DNA of 64,000 nucleotides, taken from assembly GCF_025755255.1 (NCBI RefSeq), contig NZ_JALIEB010000005.1, forward strand, positions 62,001 through 126,000, read 5' to 3'. The stretch is from Roseobacter sinensis (GTDB taxonomy: Bacteria > Pseudomonadota > Alphaproteobacteria > Rhodobacterales > Rhodobacteraceae). This document shows, in pieces, positions 8,007-16,163 of this stretch. The notes below the pieces were generated by a model. The model was not told the origin of the DNA, searched no databases, and was given only the letters and a program-made list of their open reading frames with translations. Position numbers and translations under genes: made by a program. How positions within the stretch are numbered: position 1 is the stretch's first letter; each line of letters opens with the position of its first letter.

Positions 8007-8972
8007 ATGCGCATTAACGTCAACCGGGATGTGTTTCGGCTTGCGCAGGTTTTCACCATCTCGCGCGGCTCGCGCACGGAGGCGCAGGTGCTGACGGTGC
8101 GTGTGTCGGATGGGGCGCACCAGGGCTGGGGCGAGTGTGTGCCTTATGCGCGCTATGGCGAAACGCTGGAGAGCGTGACGGATCAGATTGAGGCGCTGCC
8201 GGAGGATGTGACACGGGCGGCGCTTGCCGAGCTGTTGCCGGCAGGGGCGGCGCGCAATGCGGTCGATTGCGCGCTCTGGGATCTGGAGGCGAAGCGCGCG
8301 GGCAAACGGGTGTGGGAGCTTGCGGGACTGCCTGCGCCGGGGCCGGAGATTACCGCCTATACGCTGTCGCTGGATTCGCCGGAGAAGATGCAGGCGCAGG
8401 CGGCTGCGCATGCGCACCGGCCCTTGCTGAAGATCAAGCTCGGCACGCCGGACGACATGCCACGGCTCGAGGCGGTGCGCGCGGGAGCGCCGAAGGCGCG
8501 GATCATCGTCGATGCGAATGAGGGTTGGTCCGCGGAGGTCTATGCCGATCTCGCGCCGCATCTGGTACGGCTCGGTGTGCAACTGGTGGAGCAGCCCTTG
8601 CCCGCGGGCGCGGATGAGGCATTGGCCGGGATGGAGCGGCCCGTGCCGGTCTGCGCCGATGAGAGCTGTCATGACCGGGTGAGTCTGCCGGAGCTCAGAG
8701 GGAAGTACGATGTGGTCAACATCAAGCTCGACAAGACCGGAGGACTGACGGAGGCGCTGGCACTGCGCGAGGCCGCGCGGGCGGATGGGTACAGGGTCAT
8801 GGTCGGCTGCATGGTCGGCTCCAGCCTGGCTATGGCGCCGGCGACACTGGTGGCGCAGGGCGCGCTGATCACCGATCTTGACGGACCGCTTCTGCTCGCC
8901 GACGATCGCGGCACGCCCTTGCTGTTTGATGAGAAAGGCGTGCACCCGCCGGAGCCCACCCTCTGGGGGTAG
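8007..8972 (+). CDS. dgcA: Enolase-superfamily dipeptide/N-acylamino-acid epimerase, DgcA-like
   Basis: A 321-residue member of the muconate-lactonising/dipeptide epimerase branch of the enolase superfamily. Catalytic and metal residues are visible: the KxK motif at 142-144 (LLKIKLG), Asp169 (VDANEGW), Glu195 (VEQPL), Asp218 (CADES) and Lys240/Lys243 (NIKLDKTGG). It would epimerise the alpha carbon. With DgcN upstream, the expected reaction is N-acetyl-D-glutamate to N-acetyl-L-glutamate; an L-Ala-D/L-Glu epimerase role in murein recycling is the main alternative. A strong site GAAGGAGAG precedes the ATG. Its stop abuts that of the convergent Lrp gene. Confidence 0.82.
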   Translation: MRINVNRDVFRLAQVFTISRGSRTEAQVLTVRVSDGAHQGWGECVPYARYGETLESVTDQIEALPEDVTRAALAELLPAGAARNAVDCALWDLEAKRAGKRVWELAGLPAPGPEITAYTLSLDSPEKMQAQAAAHAHRPLLKIKLGTPDDMPRLEAVRAGAPKARIIVDANEGWSAEVYADLAPHLVRLGVQLVEQPLPAGADEALAGMERPVPVCADESCHDRVSLPELRGKYDVVNIKLDKTGGLTEALALREAARADGYRVMVGCMVGSSLAMAPATLVAQGALITDLDGPLLLADDRGTPLLFDEKGVHPPEPTLWG

Positions 8973-9434
8973 TCAGTGCGCGGCGTCCGGCATGGCGGGG
9001 CGGTGTTCCCGCAGGACGACGATGCTCTCGAAGCCGCTGATCGCGGGGTCGTAGAAATGCTCTTCCGTGAAGGCGGCGTAGGCCTCCATAGAGGCGCAGC
9101 GCACCGTCAGCACGAAATCCGCAGGGCCGGTCACGTGGAAGATGCGCTCGACCTGCGGCAGACGCAGAAGCTTCTGGCGCAGGCGGTCGAGCGCGTCGCG
9201 CCCGCCCCGTCGGAGCGTCAGCAGCGACAGGACCGTGATGTGGCGGCCAAGAAGCTCGGGGGCAACGATGGCCACCTCGCGTTCGACGGCGCCAATCCGG
9301 CGCAGCCGCTGCAGGCGGCGCAGGCAACTGGCCGGAGAGAGGCCAACCTGTTCAGCCAGCGCATCGCCGGTCTGGCGGCAGTCTATCTGCAACAGCGCAA
9401 GCAACTGCCTGTCGAAGTCGTCGATCTCATCCAT
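8973..9434 (-). CDS. Lrp/AsnC family transcriptional regulator
   Basis: A 153-residue regulator with an N-terminal helix-turn-helix (DDFDRQLLALLQ, then LAEQVGLSPASCLRRLQRLR) and a C-terminal AsnC/RAM domain (ERIFHVTGPADFVLTVRCAS). The start MDEIDDFDRQ fits the family; an ATG at 9557 would add 41 unlikely residues. It is tail-to-tail with dgcA, with no base between their stops, and head-to-head with the small DUF1127-like gene. It sits inside the putative D-amino-acid block, so it may regulate dgcNA or the transaminase, but the sequence shows no direct proof of a target. Confidence 0.92.
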   Translation of the reverse strand: MDEIDDFDRQLLALLQIDCRQTGDALAEQVGLSPASCLRRLQRLRRIGAVEREVAIVAPELLGRHITVLSLLTLRRGGRDALDRLRQKLLRLPQVERIFHVTGPADFVLTVRCASMEAYAAFTEEHFYDPAISGFESIVVLREHRPAMPDAAH

Positions 9435-9577
9435 GTCATCCACCGTCCGGATTGCGAAAGCTTTGCACCAATGCAGATTAATCGCAAGATTTTCGCGCAG
9501 GGTGAGAGAGTTTTGCAATCTCGTCTCTGCTGACGGCCCTACTCTGGTATCCATCACTCAAGAGATGGAGCTTTGAT

Positions 9578-9745
9578 ATGACCACGTTAAGCACCCTGAC
9601 CCGATACTTCGAACAGCGCGGCAAGCGGATCCGGTGGCGCGCCACGCGCCGGTTCCTCGCCGGTCTGCCAGATCATCTGCGCCGTGACGTCGGTGTCGCA
9701 GCCACGGGCGAGCCTTTCGATCCGCGCCGCCGGCCCGGGCCATAA
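9578..9745 (+). CDS. Small basic DUF1127-like protein
   Basis: A 55-residue basic protein too short for ordinary ORF cut-offs. It begins MTTLSTLTRYFEQRGKRIRW and contains RRFLAGLPDHLRRDVGVAA. That Leu-x-Asp-His-x-x-Arg-Asp-Val/Ile-Gly pattern is typical of alphaproteobacterial DUF1127 proteins. Some DUF1127 proteins act as small regulators that bind RNA or affect phosphate and stress physiology, but no role can be assigned here. AGATGGAG lies before the ATG. It is divergent from the Lrp gene and 123 bp upstream of the D-amino-acid transaminase. Confidence 0.65.
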   Translation: MTTLSTLTRYFEQRGKRIRWRATRRFLAGLPDHLRRDVGVAATGEPFDPRRRPGP

Positions 9746-9868
9746 GGCGCGGTGCCTGCTATGCGGCGGGCTGACGCGCTGCTTTGGCGTTGACCTTTGC
9801 GCGCTTTGCGGTGCAGTGATGCTCTGGACGGTTCCGGCGGGAACACTGGTGGGAAAGGAGCTGCACCC

Positions 9869-10729
9869 ATGCGCACGGTTTATCTGAACGGGCAGTATCT
9901 GCCGGAGAACGAAGCCACGGTGTCGATTTTCGACCGCGGGTTTCTGATGGCCGACGGTGTTTACGAGGTCACCTCGGTTCTGGATGGCAAGCTGATCGAT
10001 TTCGACGGTCACGCGGTGCGGCTGGAGCGGTCTCTGCGCGAGCTCGACATGGTGAACCCGATCAGCAAGGAGGATCTGCTAGAGGTGCATCGCGAGCTCG
10101 TGCGGGCGAACGGCATCGAAGAAGGCATGGTTTATCTGCAGATCACCCGTGGCGCGCCCGGTGACCGGGATTTCGTCTTTCCCGACCCGGAGGAAACCGA
10201 GCCGACCATAGTGCTCTTCACCCAGAACAAGCCGGGGCTGGCCGACAGCCCGGCGGCGAAAAAGGGTATGAAGGTCATCAGCATCGAGGATATCCGCTGG
10301 GGCCGCCGCGACATCAAGACGGTGCAATTGCTCTATCCCAGCATGGGTAAGATGATGGCCAAGAAGTCGGGTGCGGACGATGCCTGGATGATCGAGGATG
10401 GCTTCGTGACCGAAGGCACGTCGAACAACGCCTATATCGTTAAGGGCAACAAGATCATCACGCGCGCGCTCTCCAACGACATCCTGCACGGGATCACGCG
10501 GGCCGCGGTGCTGCGCTTTGCCCAGGAGGCGCAGATGGAGGTGGAAGAGCGCAATTTCACCATCGACGAGGCGAAAGAGGCCGATGAGGCCTTCATCACA
10601 TCCGCCAGCACCTTCGTGATGCCGGTGGTGGAGATTGACGGCGTAGCCCTGGGAGAGGGCGTCCCGGGCCGCGTAGCACCGCGCCTGCGCGAGATCTATC
10701 TCGAAGAGAGCCTGAAAGCGGCTGTTTGA
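9869..10729 (+). CDS. dat: D-amino-acid transaminase (class IV)
   Basis: A 286-residue PLP-dependent class IV aminotransferase, the usual length for D-alanine aminotransferase. It moves the amino group between D-amino acids and 2-oxo acids, for example D-alanine plus 2-oxoglutarate to pyruvate plus D-glutamate. The N-terminus VYLNGQYLPENEATVSIFDRGFLMADGVYE is characteristic. Lys150 (RRDIKTVQLL) would bind PLP, with Glu182 (VTEGTSNN) opposite. AAGGAG precedes the ATG. A branched-chain or aminodeoxychorismate activity is less likely given the DAAT-like residues. It adjoins the D-glutamate genes, which suggests a shared role in D-amino-acid turnover. Confidence 0.9.
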   Translation: MRTVYLNGQYLPENEATVSIFDRGFLMADGVYEVTSVLDGKLIDFDGHAVRLERSLRELDMVNPISKEDLLEVHRELVRANGIEEGMVYLQITRGAPGDRDFVFPDPEETEPTIVLFTQNKPGLADSPAAKKGMKVISIEDIRWGRRDIKTVQLLYPSMGKMMAKKSGADDAWMIEDGFVTEGTSNNAYIVKGNKIITRALSNDILHGITRAAVLRFAQEAQMEVEERNFTIDEAKEADEAFITSASTFVMPVVEIDGVALGEGVPGRVAPRLREIYLEESLKAAV

Positions 10730-11032
10730 AGGCTGTCTGACGCCAGCTATTATAAGGAGATGCCGTTCCGCGGTCTCCTAAGCGGACTACGTCAGCTTTC
10801 GTAAGGCCCGATGGACCTCGAACGGCCACGCACGCGCTGAGCTCCGGTCTTGGCGGCGCTCAAGCCGCCCTCCGGAGCAGTGACTTCTGGATGCCGTTCG
10901 CCGCCTTTTTCCTTCCGGACGCCGCATTGCGGCCCAATTGGACATTTTGCGTTTCCACCGCATGGGCCGGGAGCGAGACGCATGGATACGCTGATTGGAT
11001 ACGTCCAATTCACGATGTAGACACTCTTCAGT
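10730..11032. other. Gene-free stretch
   Basis: About 300 bases between the transaminase and the broken hydroxylase gene. I see short GC-rich complementary segments (for example GGCGGCGCTCAAGCCGCC near 10853-10870) but no tract of T after them. There is no ORF with a ribosome binding site and protein-like composition, and no recognisable RNA. Confidence 0.4.
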
Positions 11033-11976
11033 ATGAACCAACGGCTCGCGCTGGTTTGCCTAGTTGGCACAATTGTTGTGGCTTTTGGTGTCTGGTGCTA
11101 TCGGGGCATGCCCGGTGGCTCTTTTGTCAAATGGTTGTTGCCGGCAAAGGTCTATCTGCATCGCTCTAACCTGCTGGACATAAAACTCTTCTTTACCATG
11201 CGTGCCATCAGCTTTTTGGGCCGATGAGCAACGTCTCCTTTCCCGCAACTGTTGCATTATATGTCTTGTCCTGGCTTTTTGGACGGGCGGCTGGTGACTT
11301 TGACGTCCCTCCGGTCAGCTGGGATCGGAGCGTGCTGGCCACACTCATAATCGTGCGGGCCTCGGACTTCTGCAAGTACTGGGCCCACCGCCTGCATCAT
11401 GAGTGGAAGGTGCTTTGGCCGTTTCACGCCGTGCATCATTCCGCAGATGTTCTGACCCCGCTGACGTTGCAAAGGGTTCATCCTGTCGAGCCGCTGATCC
11501 GTAACCTGCTGATCACGGTGATTGTCGGAGCGATTCAGGGGGTGCTTCTTTTCGTGTTGATCGGGCGGATCGATCTCGTGACCCTGGGTGGTGCGAACGC
11601 GATGTATGTCGTGTTCAACATGCTGGGCGCAAACCTGCGTCACAGCCACATCTGGCTCAGCTATGGGCGGGTCATGGAGCACATCCTCATTTCGCCTGCT
11701 CAGCATCAGATCCATCATTCGGTGGCGGTCGAACATCACAACAAGAACTACGGCTCGATGTTCGCGATCTGGGACTGGATGTTCGGAACCCTCTACGCGC
11801 CAGAAAGGGTGAGGACCTCACTTTCGGCGTCTCTGACGAAACCGGAAAGCAGATGGCCCAGCCCTACAACACATTGCGCGAGGCCCTGCTCAAACCGTTC
11901 CGCGAATGCTGGGATGCGATACAGGAGCAACGGGCAGGCCGGGCGCAGAGAAGGGCGCAGCTGCCCGAGCTCGTGA
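11033..11976 (+). pseudogene. Fatty acid hydroxylase / sterol desaturase family protein, frame-broken
   Basis: A membrane di-iron hydroxylase family protein spread over three frames. The first part, 11033-11227, encodes MNQRLALVCLVGTIVVAFGV and ends LLDIKLFFTMRAISFLGR. The next frame, from about 11224, carries the His boxes HRLHH, HAVHH and HQIHH and the segment GSMFAIWDWMFGTLYAPE. After the AAAGGG at 11804-11809 the protein-like continuation (KGEDLTFGVSDETGKQMAQP) is again in the -1 frame. The natural frame otherwise runs on to a non-protein-like tail and TGA at 11974-11976. Family members hydroxylate or desaturate lipids at the inner membrane. Repaired, it would read straight into the acyltransferase. 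Confidence 0.75.
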
Positions 11977-13099
11977 TGTCGCAGGGCTTTTCGATCTGGC
12001 TGGACGTCTTGCGCGCCGCGGCTGCGATCACCGTGTTGTTTGGACATATGGCGCATATCCGGTTCACGCGCGGCGACTATTACGTCTTGCGGGAAATCAA
12101 TATCGCCAGCGATGCGGTCATCGTGTTCTTTGTGCTGTCGGGCGTGGTCATCGCCTACACGGCCAAACGCGATGGCACGCTGGAGCGCTTCGCCTTCAAC
12201 CGCCTGACGCGGCTTTGGTCCGTGGTCCTTGCAGCGCTGGTGCTAACGGTGCTGTTCGACGCAATCGGGACCGCCGTGCGGCCGGATGCTTATCCTGCGC
12301 GGTTCTACAACTCGGTTCCGGTGTCGGAGATGTTTCTGCGCGGGCTGACTTTCACCAATGAGTGGCAGGGCTTCTGGGACCGCGTGCGGCTTGGGACAAA
12401 CGGGCCGCTCTGGTCGCTCAGCTATGAGGCTGGCTTCTATATGCTGTTCGGTGTGGTTGTTTTTCTGCGCGGTGCCTTGCGCTGGGTTCTGCTGGCCTTG
12501 CTCGTGCTGCTGGTCGGGTTGCCCATTCTGGCGCTGTTGCCCGCGTGGCTCATGGGCGTTCTGGTTTGGCACAGCAGACGTACCGAACAGGCCTCGAGAG
12601 CAACCGATGTGGCGCGCGCGATTTTGGGCATTGTGTTGCTGATCGGCCTGAAAGTCGCGGGTCTGCCGCAACTGTTGACCGATGTGACGACCCAGTGGCT
12701 TGCGCCGCTCAACCACCACGCCGTGCTGGGCTATTCAGATGAGGTGTTGTGGAACCTGGTGATAGCGTTCTGCGTCGCTCTGCACCTCGCCGGCGTTAAG
12801 AATATGGCCGATCGGCGCGCGCCGAGGCCAGAGGGGATATCCGTGCGATCGGTTCGCTGGATCGCGGGGGCGAGTTTTCTATCTATGTGATGCACTATCC
12901 CACGCTGCATCTGCTCGACGCGACCTTGCCGGAAGACCTGCCGGCCTATGATCTGTGGCTACTGGCGCTGACGTTGACGGTGTGTTTCGTATTCGCTGCG
13001 GTCTTCGAGCGGCCCCTCGGGACCATCCGTGCCAGGGTGTTGCCGCTGTGGAAGGCCCTGTGCTGGCCCATCTCGGCGGCCAGATCGACCGCGCCCTGA
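11976..13099 (+). pseudogene. Acyltransferase 3 family membrane protein, frame-broken near the 3' end
   Basis: An integral membrane O-acyltransferase of the Acyltransferase-3/OafA type. The N-terminus MSQGFSIWLDVLRAAAAITV carries the family Arg, and FGHM supplies the usual His; IVFFVLSGVVIAY and NGPLWSLSYEAGFYMLF follow. The frame ends at a TGA at 12888-12890. The missing last transmembrane part (VMHYPTLHLLDATLPEDLPA to about 13099) is in the -1 frame after TTTT at 12875-12878. In the same frame, codons upstream of the ATG at 11976 stay open and encode the end of the hydroxylase. The substrate is unknown; such enzymes acylate surface sugars or lipids. Confidence 0.75.
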
Positions 13100-13411
13100 T
13101 CAGCCCTTTCCGACGTTCTCTTCGAAAGCCTTTTCAAAGGCCTTTTGCTGGTCGCCAGTGGCTTCGGTCTGATAGTTGGCTTTCCACTCGGCCATCGTCA
13201 TGCCGTAGAAGAGCTCGCGCGCCTCGTCCTTGCTCATCTCGATGCCCTTCTCGGCCGCAGCTTCCTGGTACCAGCGGCTCAGGCAGTTGCGGCAGAAGCC
13301 GGCGAGGTTCATCATGTCGATGTTCTGAACATCGGTGCGGTCTTCCATGAGGTGCTTTTGAAGGCGCCGGAAGGCGGCGGCCTGAAGTTCGATTTCTGTC
13401 TGAGTTGGCAT
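13100..13411 (-). CDS. DUF1244 family protein
   Basis: A 103-residue cytosolic protein of unknown function, well conserved in proteobacteria. It has the family core FRRLQKHLMEDRTDVQNIDM and GFCRNCLSRWYQEAA. The C40-x2-C43 pair could bind metal or be redox-active. The segment SKDEARELFYGMTMAEWK follows. The start MPTQTEIELQ was chosen over a distant ATG at 13954 because coding character begins there. It is convergent with the acyltransferase remnant and divergent from pyruvate kinase. Confidence 0.88.
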   Translation of the reverse strand: MPTQTEIELQAAAFRRLQKHLMEDRTDVQNIDMMNLAGFCRNCLSRWYQEAAAEKGIEMSKDEARELFYGMTMAEWKANYQTEATGDQQKAFEKAFEENVGKG

Positions 13412-13618
13412 GGCGGGGCTCCTGCACTGTCTCCGCTCAAGATTGGGTCCGTCCGGAGTGGTGTCAACCGGCTGCCGTGCTTGCGGCTTGGGCGGCGTCC
13501 ATGTCATCAAGGCGTTATTCGGGCGCGGCAGGATCAGCGGAGTTGCCCCACGCCGCATCATGCGACATAAGATGCGCAAAATCGTTAGCGGTAACACGCC
13601 AAGGGGGACGACAGGACA

Positions 13619-15067
13619 ATGAGACGCACGCGGAATGTAAAGATCGTGGCCACCCTGGGCCCCGCTTCTGAAACTTATGAGACCATCCACGCGCTGCACA
13701 TGGCGGGCGCCGACGTCTTCCGGCTGAACATGAGCCACGGCAGTCATGAGGAAATCCGCGAAAAGCATAAGATCATCCGCCAGATCGAAGAGGAGACGGG
13801 CGGCAGTATCTGCATTCTCGCGGATCTGCAGGGTCCGAAGCTGCGCGTGGGTGTCTTCGCCAATGAAGAGGGCGAGATACTGGAGGAAGGCGCCAAATTC
13901 CGCATGGATCTGGACGCGGCCGAAGGGGATGCGACCCGCGTCTGCCTGCCGCATCCGGAGATTTTCGCAGCCCTTGAGCCGGGCGCGACTCTGCTGGTGA
14001 ATGACGGCAAGATCCGCCTGAAGGTCGAGGACTGCGGCCCCGATTTTGCCAATTGTACGGTGATCGCCGGAGGCGTGATCTCAAACCGCAAGGGTGTGAA
14101 CGTCCCTGATGTGGTGCTGCCGCTGGCAGCGCTTTCGGACAAGGACCGCAAGGATCTGGAGTTTGTCTGCGAACTCGGCGTGGATTGGCTCGCGCTGAGC
14201 TTCGTGCAGCGGCCCGAGGATGTGCTGGAGGCCTCGGATCTCGCCAATGGGCGCGCGGCGATCCTCAGCAAGATCGAGAAGCCGGCGGCGGTCAAGAATT
14301 TCGATGACATCCTCAAGGTCAGCGACGGTATCATGGTGGCGCGCGGCGATCTGGGGGTCGAATTGCCGGTGCAGAACGTCCCGCCCATTCAGAAGCGCCT
14401 CGTGCGTCAGTGCCGCCGCGCGGCCAAGCCGGTGATCGTGGCGACACAGATGATGGAGAGCATGATCGAAAGCCCGATGCCCACGCGCGCCGAGGTCTCG
14501 GATGTTGCCACCGCGATCTATGAGGGCGCGGACGCCGTGATGCTTTCGGCGGAATCCGCGGCCGGTGCCTATCCGATCGAGGCCGTGACGACGATGAACA
14601 ACGTGGCCACCGAGGTCGAACTGGACCCGACCTATACGCAGATCATCGAAGCCTCGCGCGAGACCCGCGGCATCACCATCGCCGACGGGATCGTGGCCGC
14701 CGCCCGCGAGATTGCCGAGAAGACGGATATCAAGGCGATCTGCTGTTTCTCGCAGAGCGGCACGACGGCGGCGCTGACCGCGCGCGAGCGCCCGCGCGTG
14801 CCGATCATCGCAATGACGCCGCTGCGCAGCACGGCGCGCCGGCTGACCCTGACCTGGGGGATCAACTGCGTGATGACCGAGAAGCTGGATCGCTTCAAGC
14901 TCGCCGTGGTCGCCTCGGCGCGGGCCGCCACCCGGCAGGGCTATGCCGAACACACCGATCAGATCGTGGTGACCGCGGGCGTGCCCTTCAATGTCCCCGG
15001 CAGCACCAATATTCTCAGGGTCGCCCCCTGCGACGAGCGTTTGATTTTCAGCACCGACCCGGAGTAG
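13619..15067 (+). CDS. pyk: Pyruvate kinase
   Basis: A 482-residue type II pyruvate kinase that makes pyruvate and ATP from phosphoenolpyruvate and ADP in lower glycolysis. The N-terminal strand KIVATLGPAS and FRLNMSHGSHEE carry substrate-binding Arg and Asn. ILSKIEKPAAV holds the catalytic Lys, VARGDLGVELP the metal-binding region, and ATQMMESMIESPMPTRAEVSD the conserved active-site signature. The C-terminal domain (from about 350) is the regulatory fold. The start follows a purine-rich AGGGGGACGACAGGACA. A small membrane protein gene follows 34 bp downstream. Confidence 0.97.
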   Translation: MRRTRNVKIVATLGPASETYETIHALHMAGADVFRLNMSHGSHEEIREKHKIIRQIEEETGGSICILADLQGPKLRVGVFANEEGEILEEGAKFRMDLDAAEGDATRVCLPHPEIFAALEPGATLLVNDGKIRLKVEDCGPDFANCTVIAGGVISNRKGVNVPDVVLPLAALSDKDRKDLEFVCELGVDWLALSFVQRPEDVLEASDLANGRAAILSKIEKPAAVKNFDDILKVSDGIMVARGDLGVELPVQNVPPIQKRLVRQCRRAAKPVIVATQMMESMIESPMPTRAEVSDVATAIYEGADAVMLSAESAAGAYPIEAVTTMNNVATEVELDPTYTQIIEASRETRGITIADGIVAAAREIAEKTDIKAICCFSQSGTTAALTARERPRVPIIAMTPLRSTARRLTLTWGINCVMTEKLDRFKLAVVASARAATRQGYAEHTDQIVVTAGVPFNVPGSTNILRVAPCDERLIFSTDPE

Positions 15068-15101
15068 TCTGCCGCTTGGGGGAGAAACGGGAAGGCAGGC
15101 C

Positions 15102-15326
15102 ATGGACGCCGATACCGCGATGGTGCTTGGCATCATCATCGGGACTTTTTCACTGATTTCGATCTTCTCGGCCCTTGTCGACCGCCGCCCGCCTCGGGCT
15201 TCGGCGATCACGGTGCTGATTGCAACGGGGCTGATCGTCTATGCGGCCAGCACCTCGGAGGTGGGGTACACGTTGGCGTCCCTGCCCACGACCTTCATGA
15301 TGGTGGTGGTGAATCTGCTGCCCTGA
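15102..15326 (+). CDS. Small membrane protein of unknown function
   Basis: A 74-residue protein with two or three hydrophobic segments: residues about 6-24 (MVLGIIIGTFSLISIFSAL), about 34-49 (ASAITVLIATGLIVYA) and a C-terminal TFMMVVVNLLP. A short basic loop RRPPRAS separates the first two, suggesting this loop faces the cytoplasm. It lies 34 bp after pyk and ahead of the rpmI promoter, so it probably shares the pyk transcript. I do not recognise a family. Confidence 0.7.
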   Translation: MDADTAMVLGIIIGTFSLISIFSALVDRRPPRASAITVLIATGLIVYAASTSEVGYTLASLPTTFMMVVVNLLP

Positions 15327-15340
15327 GGGCGCATCTTCTC

Positions 15341-15369
15341 TTGCCAAGAGGTTGGCAACCTCCTATAGG
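15341..15369 (+). promoter_or_regulatory. Sigma-70 type promoter of rpmI-rplT
   Basis: A -35 box TTGCCA (15341-15346) and a -10 box TATAGG (15364-15369) are separated by 17 bp, 78 bases before the rpmI start. The spacer carries an inverted pair GAGGTTGGCAACCTC, which could be an operator or chance. A leader of about 70 bases would precede rpmI, where L20 autoregulation often acts. Confidence 0.6.
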
Positions 15370-15446
15370 GCGGCTTTCAAACCGCTCGACCGGCTTATGT
15401 GGCATGCCGAGTCGGGCTGACACCGACCCAAGACCAGGAGACGGAA

Positions 15447-15647
15447 ATGCCCAAGATGAAGACGAAGTCGAGCGCCAAGAAGCGCTTTAAGGTGACGGCC
15501 ACCGGCAAGGTGATGTCCGCCCAGGCCGGCAAGCGCCACGGCATGATCAAGCGCAGCAACAAGTTCATCCGGGATGCGCGCGGCACCACCACGCTCAGCG
15601 CGCCCGATGCCAAGATCGTCAAGGGCTTCATGCCCTACGACCGCTAA
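15447..15647 (+). CDS. rpmI: 50S ribosomal protein L35
   Basis: A 66-residue basic protein of the large ribosomal subunit. It has the L35 signatures [15 protein letters not shown] and [20 protein letters not shown] sits upstream of the ATG; the longer reading from 15399 was dropped because L35 invariably starts MPKMKT or similar. It forms the usual two-gene unit with rplT, which starts 17 bp downstream. No infC is adjacent here, unlike in enterobacteria. Confidence 0.97.
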   Translation: MPKMKTKSSAKKRFKVTATGKVMSAQAGKRHGMIKRSNKFIRDARGTTTLSAPDAKIVKGFMPYDR

Positions 15648-15664
15648 GTGACAGGAGATCAGAC

Positions 15665-16030
15665 ATGAGCCGAGTGAAAGGTGGAACCGTCACCCACGCG
15701 CGTCACAAGAAAGTCGTCAAGGCCGCCAAAGGCTACTATGGTCGCCGCAAGAACACCTTCAAGGTTGCGCGCCAGGCTGTCGACAAGGCCAACCAATACG
15801 CCACCCGCGACCGCAAGAACCGCAAGCGGAACTTCCGCGCGCTGTGGATCCAGCGGATCAACGCCGCCGTGCGCAGCCACGACGAGGCACTGACCTACAG
15901 CCGTTTCATCAACGGGCTGACCCTTGCGGGCATCGAGGTTGACCGCAAGGTGCTGGCCGACCTCGCCGTGCACGAGCCCGAAGCCTTCGGCGCCATTGTG
16001 AAACAGGCGCAGGACGCGCTCGCGGCCTGA
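15665..16030 (+). CDS. rplT: 50S ribosomal protein L20
   Basis: A 121-residue L20, which binds 23S rRNA early in assembly of the large subunit. It starts [20 protein letters not shown] and has the core [20 protein letters not shown] plus [26 protein letters not shown] precedes the ATG. In many bacteria L20 represses its own operon by binding the leader mRNA. An intrinsic terminator follows 27 bp after the stop. Confidence 0.97.
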   Translation: MSRVKGGTVTHARHKKVVKAAKGYYGRRKNTFKVARQAVDKANQYATRDRKNRKRNFRALWIQRINAAVRSHDEALTYSRFINGLTLAGIEVDRKVLADLAVHEPEAFGAIVKQAQDALAA

Positions 16031-16056
16031 TCCGTCGCAGATCGAGATGACAAAGA

Positions 16057-16086
16057 AAGCCGCTCCGTGCTGGAGCGGCTTTTTTC
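16057..16086 (+). terminator. Intrinsic terminator of rpmI-rplT
   Basis: A perfect stem AAGCCGCTCC / GGAGCGGCTT closes a short loop and is followed at once by a run of T (to 16085). This is a textbook factor-independent terminator 27 bp after the rplT stop. Confidence 0.88.
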
Positions 16087-16163
16087 ATCGGCTGAGGGCA
16101 CGGGCCTTGAGCGCGGGCCGGCACGTGCTACAACCGCGCCAAGCGAAACGACGCGAAGGCGCC

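Noticed and set aside
6900-8945. A 681-residue minus-strand frame opposite dgcN and dgcA
   Set aside because: Arg/His-rich composition without motifs, fully antisense to two genes with good ribosome binding sites.
11974-11978. TGATG overlap of hydroxylase stop and acyltransferase start as evidence of an intact two-gene operon
   Set aside because: The last 55 or so residues before that stop are not protein-like, while the -1 frame is; the overlap is probably chance.
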